NCBI RefSeq assembly: GCF_000341735.1
Contig: NZ_KB455575.1
Span: forward strand, 1,146,399 to 1,210,398
Length of the DNA stretch: 64,000 bases
Direction of reading: 5' to 3'
DNA from: Methylotuvimicrobium buryatense 5G
GTDB lineage: Bacteria > Pseudomonadota > Gammaproteobacteria > Methylococcales > Methylomonadaceae
The notes below the pieces were generated by a model, which saw nothing but the letters and a program-made list of their open reading frames with translations, did not search any database and was not told where the DNA came from. How positions within the stretch are numbered: position 1 is the stretch's first letter; each line of letters opens with the position of its first letter. Positions 1-7,183 of this stretch are shown in pieces. The position numbers and the translations under genes were made by a program.

Positions 1-746
1 ATTTTGAGCACAGCGTCTTGGTCGTAGGATTGGACCGAACCGCCGAATACCGGCGATTGTTTGACTGCGGCATACAGCAGTCCATCGGCCTTGATATCGA
101 TACCAAATTCGGCTTCTCCGGTGGCTTTAACCCTGTTATCGGTTCGCTTGATCGGTTTACCGATCAGCCGGAAAGAGGCATCGTCTTTTAACGGCACGTC
201 TGCGGGTATATCCAGTTTAGCCGCCAAGGGCGCCAATTCGCCGTATGTCATTATTTTTCCGCTCTCGCGATGAATCACGACACCAGGTTCTGTCTTACAT
301 TCGCCGGGAGGTACGCGCCAAGTGCCGGCGGCGGCTTCGATCAACATTGCCCGTGCGGTCGCACCGGCTTTTCGCATGGTCATATAAGACGAACGCACGC
401 TGAAACTGCCGCCAGTAAAACGCGTCGTATTGTTGAACATGATGCGGTATTCCGGCCCATGCGGCGCCTGCACGACCTTGAGCATGGCCATGTCGGCATC
501 CAGTTCTTCGGCCATTATAGCCGGTATCGAGGTGTAGGTCCCCTGCCCCATTTCGATGAAAGGATTTTGAAAAGTCACGACGCCGTTTTCATCGATTCCG
601 ATAAAGGCATTGATCACGCCTTCGTCTTGTTCGTCAACCTTGGCGCAACCGGGCAAGGATATCCCTAACACGAATACGCCGGCGCCGGCCGCGGCGGCTC
701 CGAGAAATTGCCGGCGCGTCATCGACAGATTCGATAAAGTGCTCAT
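1..746 (-). CDS. Molybdenum hydroxylase large subunit, isoquinoline 1-oxidoreductase beta-type (partial)
   Basis: Only the first 248 codons are in the window; the gene runs off the left edge. The start ATG (746) overlaps the stop of the small-subunit gene as ATGA. Near residues 10-15 is a twin-arginine motif (TRRQFLG) followed by an Ala/Gly-rich hydrophobic stretch and LPGC, so export by Tat, perhaps as a lipoprotein, is likely. Downstream are family motifs: EMGQGTYTS and TGGSFSVR followed by a conserved RKAGATARAM stretch, as in IorB-like enzymes that oxidise aldehydes or N-heterocycles at a molybdenum-cytosine-dinucleotide centre, passing electrons to the 2Fe-2S partner. The substrate cannot be read from the sequence. 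Aldehyde dehydrogenase of the same fold is the main alternative. Confidence 0.85.
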   Translation of the reverse strand, partial: MSTLSNLSMTRRQFLGAAAAGAGVFVLGISLPGCAKVDEQDEGVINAFIGIDENGVVTFQNPFIEMGQGTYTSIPAIMAEELDADMAMLKVVQAPHGPEYRIMFNNTTRFTGGSFSVRSSYMTMRKAGATARAMLIEAAAGTWRVPPGECKTEPGVVIHRESGKIMTYGELAPLAAKLDIPADVPLKDDASFRLIGKPIKRTDNRVKATGEAEFGIDIKADGLLYAAVKQSPVFGGSVQSYDQDAVLK

Positions 747-1207
747 GACTGCTCTCCTTGAAGTTGCGCCGCTTGTTTGACCGCTTCGAATATTTGCAAA
801 TAGGTTCCGCAGCGGCAATAGTTGGTCATTTTTGTCCGGATTTCATCTTCGCTCGGATTCGGATTCTCCCGCAGCAAAGCGGCAGCCGCCATGATCTGGC
901 CGGGCTGGCAGTATCCGCATTGCGATACATCTTTATCGATCCAAGCTTGTTGTACCGGATGCAGACCTTGCTCGGAACCAAGACCCTCGATGGTCGTGAT
1001 CGCTTTATCCTTAGCCGCACCGAACGACATCATGCAGGACCGCACCAGCTCGCCATCGAGATGGATGGAACAGGCGCCGCACATCCCGATACCGCAACCG
1101 AATTTGGTTCCGGTTAAACCGGCGATATCGCGGATAACCCACAGTAAGGGCATATCGTCCTCGGCGTCTAACTCGTATTGCTTACCGTTGATCATCAAGG
1201 TCGTCAT
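743..1207 (-). CDS. Molybdenum hydroxylase small subunit, 2Fe-2S protein (isoquinoline 1-oxidoreductase alpha-type)
   Basis: A 154-residue protein with the two [2Fe-2S] clusters of the xanthine oxidase family: a plant-ferredoxin type site (C38, C43, C46, C58) and the alpha-helical domain site (C97, C100, C131, C133). It carries electrons from the molybdenum subunit encoded directly downstream, with a 4-bp ATGA overlap that implies translational coupling. A strong ribosome site (GGGGAG) precedes the ATG at 1207. No FAD subunit gene lies nearby, as in the two-subunit isoquinoline oxidoreductase and periplasmic aldehyde oxidase types that donate to a cytochrome or other external acceptor. Confidence 0.93.
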   Translation of the reverse strand: MTTLMINGKQYELDAEDDMPLLWVIRDIAGLTGTKFGCGIGMCGACSIHLDGELVRSCMMSFGAAKDKAITTIEGLGSEQGLHPVQQAWIDKDVSQCGYCQPGQIMAAAALLRENPNPSEDEIRTKMTNYCRCGTYLQIFEAVKQAAQLQGEQS

Positions 1208-1210
1208 CGT

Positions 1211-1819
1211 TCACTCCCCGGCATCGTAATGGCCGCTTAGGTGGTCGAAATCTTCCCTGGTATCGATATCGAGTTCCGCTTCGGGTAAAAGAATTTTCTG
1301 AAGTTTATCTTCAAATTGCAACAACAGGCTCTTCGCGCCTCGGTCGCCCCGCAGGGAGCGCAACGCACCGAAAAAAGCCGACGGAAATAGCGCCGGAACG
1401 CCGACCGTATCATGGTACTGACTTGCGGCGATACGGGACGGTTCAATTTGCCACTGTGTTAACAAGTTCTGCATCGCCCTGTAACCGACCAAAGGTTGAT
1501 CGGATAATAACATCAATACGCCGTCGGCGTTAACCGGCAGAGAGTCGATGCCGGCTCGAATCGACGAAGCAATACCTGTTTGCCAGTCCGGGTTAACAAC
1601 TGCGATAACCTCGCCCAAATCGACCTTTTCTTGTATCGTTTCTGCTTGCGAGCCCAAAACAACAATGACACGCTCGTTTAGTAATGAACGAGCGTTTTCG
1701 ATTGTATTGCCGAGTAAGGTTCGGCCGCGCCATTCGAGGAGTTGTTTGGGACTACCCAGTCGGCGCGATGCGCCGGCGGCTAAAATTATTGCATATACAT
1801 TCTCAAAATCACGAGTCAT
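1211..1819 (-). CDS. mocA: Molybdenum cofactor cytidylyltransferase (MocA/MobA family)
   Basis: A 202-residue nucleotidyltransferase. The N-terminal LAAGASRRLGSPKQLL loop (about residues 13-28) is the nucleotide-binding signature, and the LSDQPLV segment near residue 105 carries the metal-binding aspartate. MocA converts molybdopterin-Mo to the cytosine dinucleotide form used by xanthine-oxidase family enzymes. Its place, 3 bp upstream of the 2Fe-2S subunit gene and 13 bp downstream of xdhC, fits maturation of the adjacent enzyme. Guanylyltransferase (MobA) activity is less likely given the neighbours. No clear Shine-Dalgarno sequence precedes the ATG, so translation may depend on upstream genes. 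Confidence 0.9.
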   Translation of the reverse strand: MTRDFENVYAIILAAGASRRLGSPKQLLEWRGRTLLGNTIENARSLLNERVIVVLGSQAETIQEKVDLGEVIAVVNPDWQTGIASSIRAGIDSLPVNADGVLMLLSDQPLVGYRAMQNLLTQWQIEPSRIAASQYHDTVGVPALFPSAFFGALRSLRGDRGAKSLLLQFEDKLQKILLPEAELDIDTREDFDHLSGHYDAGE

Positions 1820-1832
1820 AGTGAATGCAACT

Positions 1833-2918
1833 TTAAATGCCTAATTGTCCGCCGGTTCGACCCTTCATTGCGGCATGAATACCGGCCATGATCGATAAGG
1901 CAATTTCCTCGGGCGTTTCGGCGCCGATGTCCAAGCCGACCGGGCCGAAGACCTTAGCGGCAATCTTCGGTGCATCCGCGCCTAAACTATCGAGGAGTCT
2001 ATCTCTGCGATGAACAGGGCCCAGCAAACCAATGAACGGGATTCGGCTAGTCGCTATGACTCTTAAATAGCGTTCATCATATTCGATACTGTGAGTCATC
2101 AACACGAGCGCATCGAATCGATCCAACGACAAACGCTCCTGCAAGTCCTCGGGCATTAAATGCAACAAGGCATCGACTGCGGGAAATCGTTCGGGCTTGA
2201 CATAGCCCGGCCGATGATCGACGATCGTAACACGCCAACCGAGCGCTTTGGCGAACTGCACGACCGGAAGCGCATCGACACCGGCTCCCAACACCAGCAG
2301 TTGAGCTGGCGGCCGGATTAAGTCGAAAAACAATTTAACGGCATAGCAATCGATCTCGCAGGTTTTTAAACAAGCTTTGTGCTGCATCCAAGTTTGTTTG
2401 GCCGCCTCGGCGACCGATTCGGGAGTATTGCCCTGTTGGCTAAGAACGTCTAATTCGGATTCAGTCAAAAAATAACTATCGCCGTTTGAATAATCGGGAT
2501 GGTCCGATTCATAAATAGTCGCCAAAATGCCTGCCGTATCGCTTTCAGATGCCTCGACAATTCGGTTCAGCGGATGGAAATCATTGTTGGCTTTCAATAA
2601 TTGCAACAATACCCTTACTGCCCCATTGCAGCCTAAACCCAGCCCCCAAACCGCATCGTCGGGAGAACGCATATCGTAGAATAGCGTTTTGGGATTTTCG
2701 GTTTCGAAAACCGTATGCGCCTGTTCTATCAAGTCTCTTTCAAAGCAACCGCCGCCCAACAGACCGCTCGATCCGCCATTGTCGGCTATCAGCATTCTGG
2801 CACCGGCTTTTTGATAAGTTGAACCAAGGGTTTCGATGATCGTCGCCAGAACAACATTTTCCGTGTTATTCCGAAATCGCCTATAAGCGTCGATCAAATG
2901 ATGGGTATTACGAGCCAT
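1833..2918 (-). CDS. xdhC: XdhC/CoxI family molybdoenzyme maturation factor
   Basis: A 361-residue protein with an N-terminal XdhC/CoxI domain (LGGGCFE near residue 55) and a C-terminal Rossmann domain with a VLGAGVDALP dinucleotide-binding loop near residue 212. XdhC proteins bind molybdenum cofactor and insert the sulphurated form into xanthine-dehydrogenase family enzymes. It is the second gene of the operon, 18 bp after the Fur-family gene, followed by mocA and the two enzyme subunits. The ATG at 2918 is the first in-frame start with a GGGAT-type ribosome site upstream. Confidence 0.9.
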   Translation of the reverse strand: MARNTHHLIDAYRRFRNNTENVVLATIIETLGSTYQKAGARMLIADNGGSSGLLGGGCFERDLIEQAHTVFETENPKTLFYDMRSPDDAVWGLGLGCNGAVRVLLQLLKANNDFHPLNRIVEASESDTAGILATIYESDHPDYSNGDSYFLTESELDVLSQQGNTPESVAEAAKQTWMQHKACLKTCEIDCYAVKLFFDLIRPPAQLLVLGAGVDALPVVQFAKALGWRVTIVDHRPGYVKPERFPAVDALLHLMPEDLQERLSLDRFDALVLMTHSIEYDERYLRVIATSRIPFIGLLGPVHRRDRLLDSLGADAPKIAAKVFGPVGLDIGAETPEEIALSIMAGIHAAMKGRTGGQLGI

Positions 2919-2936
2919 GGCAGCGATCCCGGGCGG

Positions 2937-3440
2937 CTATGCCGCGCCATCGGCGCAATGCTTGCAGATACCGTGAATTTCAAGCGTTTTACGGCGCGCG
3001 GTAAATCCTGCTTGCTCGAGTTCATCCGCCAAACTGTCCATGACCGGCGTCGCCGGCCTTTCTTCGATCTGCCGACAACCTTCGCAAATCAACAGCAATA
3101 AATCGTGTTTGCCTTCAACATGATTGCAGCCGATAAAAGCATTCATGCTTTCGACGCGGTGAATTAATTTCTGTTCGATCAAAAAATCCAACGCGCGATA
3201 AACGGTCGCCGGTTTTGCCGAATCGTTGAACGGCTTGATGCGGTCCAATAAATCATATGCCTTGACGGCCTCATGACTATCCCAAATCAACTCAAGAACC
3301 TTATGACGTATCGGCGTCAATTGTGCGCCTCTCTCCAAACATAGCTTTTCCGCTTTTTTTAAGGCTTCCTGCTTACAGATTTTATGATCATGGTTAAAGG
3401 TTTCGGCACAGGCCTGTTTTGAATCGCCGGTTTGAGACAT
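2937..3440 (-). CDS. zur: Fur-family transcriptional regulator, Zur-like
   Basis: A 167-residue Fur-superfamily repressor. It has a winged-helix region (about 35-100) with the KPATVYRALDFL recognition helix, then a dimerisation domain with two CxxC pairs (C119/C122 and C159/C162) that make the structural zinc site in Zur and many Fur proteins. The HDLLLLICEGC segment resembles Zur more than Fur. Extra N-terminal cysteines (C11, C22, C34) are notable. A GGAG ribosome site precedes the ATG at 3440. It heads the molybdoenzyme operon, an unexpected position for Zur; whether the downstream genes are zinc-controlled is not known. Perception of another signal (PerR- or Mur-like) is possible. Confidence 0.82.
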   Translation of the reverse strand: MSQTGDSKQACAETFNHDHKICKQEALKKAEKLCLERGAQLTPIRHKVLELIWDSHEAVKAYDLLDRIKPFNDSAKPATVYRALDFLIEQKLIHRVESMNAFIGCNHVEGKHDLLLLICEGCRQIEERPATPVMDSLADELEQAGFTARRKTLEIHGICKHCADGAA

Positions 3441-3459
3441 TAATTAACTCCGATTTTTT

Positions 3460-3480
3460 GCGGGAATTATACATTATCAA
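3460..3480 (-). promoter_or_regulatory. Possible -10 box and Fur/Zur-like operator of the zur-led operon
   Basis: On the minus strand TATAAT (3471-3466) lies about 25 bp upstream of the zur start. It overlaps the AT-rich stretch GATAATGTATAATTC, which resembles repeated Fur-box hexamers. Zur-family genes are often self-repressed, so this is a plausible operator. No good -35 hexamer was found, so the call is weak. Confidence 0.3.
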
Positions 3481-3503
3481 TCCAGTCTTTGCGGCACCGG
3501 AGT

Positions 3504-3713
3504 TATACTCATCGCAGATCAAAATTCGGCGCCGGGGTGCCCGTCAAAGGACGCCGTGAATACGTCTATGTAGGCTCTATGCCAGCTCCATGCTGGCAAA
3601 GCCTTTGTGAGCGCCATGGATGGCGTGAATGTCGATTTTGCAGGAGCGAAAATCGACCGGACACCCCGGTGGCTCCTTAGTCACCTGCCGAATTTTGAAG
3701 TACGAAAGGTATA
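3504..3713. repeat. Family A intergenic repeat, long form (copy A1)
   Basis: A 210-bp element bounded by TATACTCATCG and AAGGTATA. It contains the core GGACGCCGTGAATACGTC and the extra hairpin module TCGATTTTGCAGGAGCGAAAATCGA that defines the long form. It separates the divergent zur and pap genes and holds no credible gene. Related copies are listed through the window. Confidence 0.9.
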
Positions 3714-3822
3714 GAACAAGCTTTAACGATAGTGTCGATATGAACTATAGTAGTTCCAAAATGCCTCCATCCCTTAGATTGACACATAATATAGAAATCT
3801 AACGCTAATACGAGAAACATCC

Positions 3823-5307
3823 ATGTTTGAAATTGCCGAGCTGGGTCATACCCTAAAAAAATCAGAATACAACGAACAAATTCCGGAACTCAGAACCCAG
3901 TTGTTGCTGCTGCAACAACAGCTCGGCACTTGCGATTTCCCTGTCATTATTCTTATCTCCGGAGTGGACGGCGGCGGCAAGGGTCAAGTCATTAATTTAC
4001 TGAACGAATGGCTGGATGCGCGCTACATGGAAACATTCGCCTTCGACGAACCCAGCGATGAGGAAAAAGAGCGTCCTAAATATTGGCGCTATTGGCGTTC
4101 TCTGCCTCCAAAGGGAAGAATAGGCATCTATGTCGGTTCTTGGTATAGCGACCCGATATCGCACAGAGTTTATGGAGACATCGACGATAGTCAATTATCG
4201 GTGGAGCTAAAGCACATCAACGAAATGGAACAATTACTAATAAACGACGGCGCATTAATCATAAAATGTTGGCTGCATTTGAAAAAAGAAACGCAGAAAA
4301 AACGTCTCAAGGAACTTGAAAAAGATCCGGAAACCAGTTGGCAAGTCACCGAACGCGATAAAAAACATTTGAAACTGTATGACGAGTTCGTTGAAATCGC
4401 CGAAAATGTATTAACGACAACCAGCACAGGAATATCGCCTTGGCTAGTTGTCGAAGGAGCCGATATTCGTTACAGCAGCTTGACAGTCGGGCAGCATGTT
4501 TTGCATAGAATTCGTCAACATATCGAAAGCCGCAATGGAAAATCGGAAAACATAAACGGCCTACCCTTCGTCAATATTAACCAGCAAAGCTTACTCGACA
4601 CGTTGGACTTATCGCTCGAACTCGACAAAAAAGACTACAACGATCAATTACTACACTATCAAGGTAAATTGAATAAATTGGTCAGAATGGCACGAGAACA
4701 AAAGCGTTCCACAATACTGGTATTCGAAGGTTGGGACGCCGCCGGCAAGGGCGGAGCGATACGGCGCACTACATCGGCAATCGACGCCAGAAGCTACCGA
4801 GTCATTCAAACCGCCGCGCCGACCGACGAAGAAGCAGCGCATCATTATCTATGGCGATTCTGGCGACATATACCGAGAGCCGGCAAGGTCACCATTTACG
4901 ACAGAAGTTGGTACGGCCGCGTCTTGGTCGAACGCGTGGAGGGCTTTGCCCAAGAAAAGGAATGGATGCGCAGTTACTCGGAAATCGTCAATTTCGAGGA
5001 AGCATTGATCGAACATGGCATTCTATTGTTGAAGTTTTGGCTGCACATCGATAAAGACGAGCAACTAGAGCGTTTCAAAGCCCGCGAGCAAATCAGTTAC
5101 AAAAAACATAAAATCACCGAGGACGATTACCGTAACCGGGAAAAATGGGATGACTATAAAATCGCGGTCAACGAAATGATTGCACGAACAAGCACCCGCG
5201 CCGTTCCTTGGCTAATGATAGAAGCGAACGACAAACGCTATGCGCGCATCAAAATCTTGAAAACCGTTTGCGAGAAACTGGAAGCGATGCTGGAACCTGA
5301 GAAATAA
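3823..5307 (+). CDS. pap: Polyphosphate:AMP phosphotransferase (two-domain PPK2, class II)
   Basis: A 494-residue protein made of two tandem PPK2 domains. Each has a P-loop: SGVDGGGKG at 46-54 and FEGWDAAGKGG at 301-311. The second domain is followed by the lid/catalytic motif IYDRSWYGRVLVERV (357-371); the first has a diverged version (IYVGSWYSDPI), so the C-terminal half is the catalytic one, as known for class II PPK2. The enzyme moves phosphate from polyphosphate to AMP, making ADP. The length matches the Acinetobacter Pap type. It stands alone on the plus strand, and its last 59 bp overlap the 3' end of the convergent acyltransferase gene. Confidence 0.93.
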   Translation: MFEIAELGHTLKKSEYNEQIPELRTQLLLLQQQLGTCDFPVIILISGVDGGGKGQVINLLNEWLDARYMETFAFDEPSDEEKERPKYWRYWRSLPPKGRIGIYVGSWYSDPISHRVYGDIDDSQLSVELKHINEMEQLLINDGALIIKCWLHLKKETQKKRLKELEKDPETSWQVTERDKKHLKLYDEFVEIAENVLTTTSTGISPWLVVEGADIRYSSLTVGQHVLHRIRQHIESRNGKSENINGLPFVNINQQSLLDTLDLSLELDKKDYNDQLLHYQGKLNKLVRMAREQKRSTILVFEGWDAAGKGGAIRRTTSAIDARSYRVIQTAAPTDEEAAHHYLWRFWRHIPRAGKVTIYDRSWYGRVLVERVEGFAQEKEWMRSYSEIVNFEEALIEHGILLLKFWLHIDKDEQLERFKAREQISYKKHKITEDDYRNREKWDDYKIAVNEMIARTSTRAVPWLMIEANDKRYARIKILKTVCEKLEAMLEPEK

Positions 5308-6061
5308 TCGTTTCTGCACGAAGCGCCTCAATGATGCCTGTGTGCGCCTCATAACTTAAAGCTGACCGGCTTTTATCGGCCATTTCGAGAACAGGCAATA
5401 TTTTGACACGGACCTCTATCTTGCCGAGTTTCAGCATTTTCAACAAATGCGGTATAAATTCGTCATTGCCGATAAATGGCGCTAAAAACTTTGCCTTGCC
5501 TTCGTATCGTATAGCGACAGGTTGGATCGCCGAACGCGTCAACAAAGCGGGCTGCAGCAAAGACGAATGAAACGGCAAAACTTGCGATCCGTCCGAAGTC
5601 GTACCTTCCGGAAACGCAAAGACCTTGCTGTTTTGTTTCAATAACCAGCTCATTTGTTCGGTCGTGGCATGAATCTCCTTCTTGTCTCCGCGTCGAACAA
5701 ATATTGTCCCGGCCTCTTTCGACAAATAACCGATGACGGGCCAATCGAGAATGTCGTTTTTGGCGACAAAATAACCCGGTAAATGTTGACCCAAAACGAT
5801 GATATCGAGCCAGGATACATGATTACTAACGACTAAAACGGGCCCATCGGCCGCCCGCCCTTCGATAATGACTTCGAGGTTTAAGATTCGCTTGAAGGCT
5901 TTGAGCCAACTCAGTTTGATCCGGTTGATTCTTTCGCGAGCTTTAATCGGCCGGCTTGACTGGTTAATAACCGGAAACACGCCGAGAGCGATCACGAAAC
6001 CGGATAAGAACAGTAACACAATCAGTTTTATTTTATAAAGCTGGCGAAAGGCTGCGATCAT
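5249..6061 (-). CDS. olsA: 1-acyl-glycerol-3-phosphate-type acyltransferase, OlsA-like
   Basis: A 270-residue PlsC-family enzyme with one N-terminal membrane helix (residues 12-32), the catalytic HX4D motif NHVSWLD (H81, D86) and the substrate-binding FPEGTTSDG block (150-158). Directly upstream, with a 29-bp overlap, is an OlsB-like N-acyltransferase. This pairing argues that the protein makes ornithine lipid from lyso-ornithine lipid (OlsA) rather than phosphatidic acid, though PlsC activity is not excluded. The C terminus overlaps pap on the opposite strand by 59 bp. Confidence 0.85.
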   Translation of the reverse strand: MIAAFRQLYKIKLIVLLFLSGFVIALGVFPVINQSSRPIKARERINRIKLSWLKAFKRILNLEVIIEGRAADGPVLVVSNHVSWLDIIVLGQHLPGYFVAKNDILDWPVIGYLSKEAGTIFVRRGDKKEIHATTEQMSWLLKQNSKVFAFPEGTTSDGSQVLPFHSSLLQPALLTRSAIQPVAIRYEGKAKFLAPFIGNDEFIPHLLKMLKLGKIEVRVKILPVLEMADKSRSALSYEAHTGIIEALRAETIISQVPASLPVSRKRFSRF

Positions 6062-6824
6062 CGGTAAATAAATGGGGTTTTAAATAATGTTTCGAATATC
6101 GGTCTTCCAGTTGCGCCAACGGCAACAGGATAAACAAATCCATGACGTTGAAATCTTCGTCCCAAAACGGGCGGCCGCAAATTTGCACGCCGAAGCGTAA
6201 ATACGCTTTCAACAAAGGCGGAATCCCCGACTCGTCGCGTTCGCAGCGTAAATGTTCAGGCACTTCGATTAAGGGCACTACCGACAACGCGTCCGAAGCC
6301 TTGTTTTTTGAATCGATCGATCGATAAACCGCATCGACCGCATAACCGCTCGGCCCGGGCGAAATACTCGCGCACCCGATCAAATAATGGTAATCGCCCA
6401 ACTGCGCATAGTTTACTAACGCCGACCAGAGCGTGGTTAATACCGTACTGCCCCGGTATTTCGGGTCCACGCAGGTACGGCCTATTTCGAGAAAGCGCCC
6501 AGGTAAAGCCAGCACTCGGTCCAGATTAAATTCTTTTTGCGAATAAAAATATCCCAATTTGCGGGCTTGTTCTTGATTTAGCAAGCGTGTATAGCCTACA
6601 ATTTTTTCATTAGTCGTATCGACCACGACCAAATGATCGCAAAAATGGTCGATTTCGTCATAATCTAAGCCTTCTTTGTCGGTTTTGAGTCTCGCCCCCA
6701 TTTCCTTGGCGAAAACCTGATATCGAAGACGCTGCGCTTGTTCGATCAAAGCCTGATCGTGTGTGACAAAACAATCCAGTCGGCGTGTAGGACTAACTCT
6801 TATCTGTGTGTCGATTAATTTCAT
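6033..6824 (-). CDS. olsB: L-ornithine N(alpha)-acyltransferase, OlsB-like
   Basis: A GNAT-fold acyltransferase of about 263 residues. Family features include YQVFAKEMGA, YDEIDHFCDHLVV, the FLEIGRTCVDPKYRG acyl-ACP-binding region and a C-terminal PLLKAYLRFGVQICG stretch. OlsB puts a 3-hydroxyacyl chain on ornithine, the first step of ornithine-lipid synthesis; the next gene encodes the second acyltransferase. The start chosen is the ATG at 6824 (MKLIDTQIRV), where family similarity begins. An upstream ATG at 6878 would add 18 hydrophobic residues; neither has a strong ribosome site. Confidence 0.85.
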   Translation of the reverse strand: MKLIDTQIRVSPTRRLDCFVTHDQALIEQAQRLRYQVFAKEMGARLKTDKEGLDYDEIDHFCDHLVVVDTTNEKIVGYTRLLNQEQARKLGYFYSQKEFNLDRVLALPGRFLEIGRTCVDPKYRGSTVLTTLWSALVNYAQLGDYHYLIGCASISPGPSGYAVDAVYRSIDSKNKASDALSVVPLIEVPEHLRCERDESGIPPLLKAYLRFGVQICGRPFWDEDFNVMDLFILLPLAQLEDRYSKHYLKPHLFTDDRSLSPAL

Positions 6825-7183
6825 GATGTTGGCTGCAAATGCTTTACTTATCGATAAGATAAATAAGTAATATTTCAATTTCGCGTCGTTTCGATGAAAA
6901 ATTGGTGACAGAAAAAGATCTTTCCCTCAAGTGAGGATCAAACAATCGATTCACGGACCACTGATAAATCCTGGCAATAACAGTTGTTGAAGTTATTTCA
7001 TGCTCGTTCCTAACTTTACAAAGGTGTGCGGTATGTCTAACGAGAATGACGGCAGCAGGGCAGATTTTTACTACACGCTATTCCTTGGCGTTCGAGTTGC
7101 CGTCAAGCCTCATAGATGGATCCACGTCATTTTGAAACTATCAATCCAGCCGTTAGATACTTCGCAACTTTTTCCTGAGACTT
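6825..7183. repeat. Intergenic region with a decayed family B repeat
   Basis: Roughly 7010-7130 resembles family B: GGTGTGCGGTATGTCTAACG, GGCAGCAGGGCAGATTTTTA and CTTGGCGTTCGAGTTGCCG can be aligned with the intact copy at 27497. The inverted ends are lost. A short frame of 65 codons across it is not thought to be a gene. The promoters of olsB and of the diguanylate cyclase must lie here, but no clear hexamers were seen. Confidence 0.55.
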
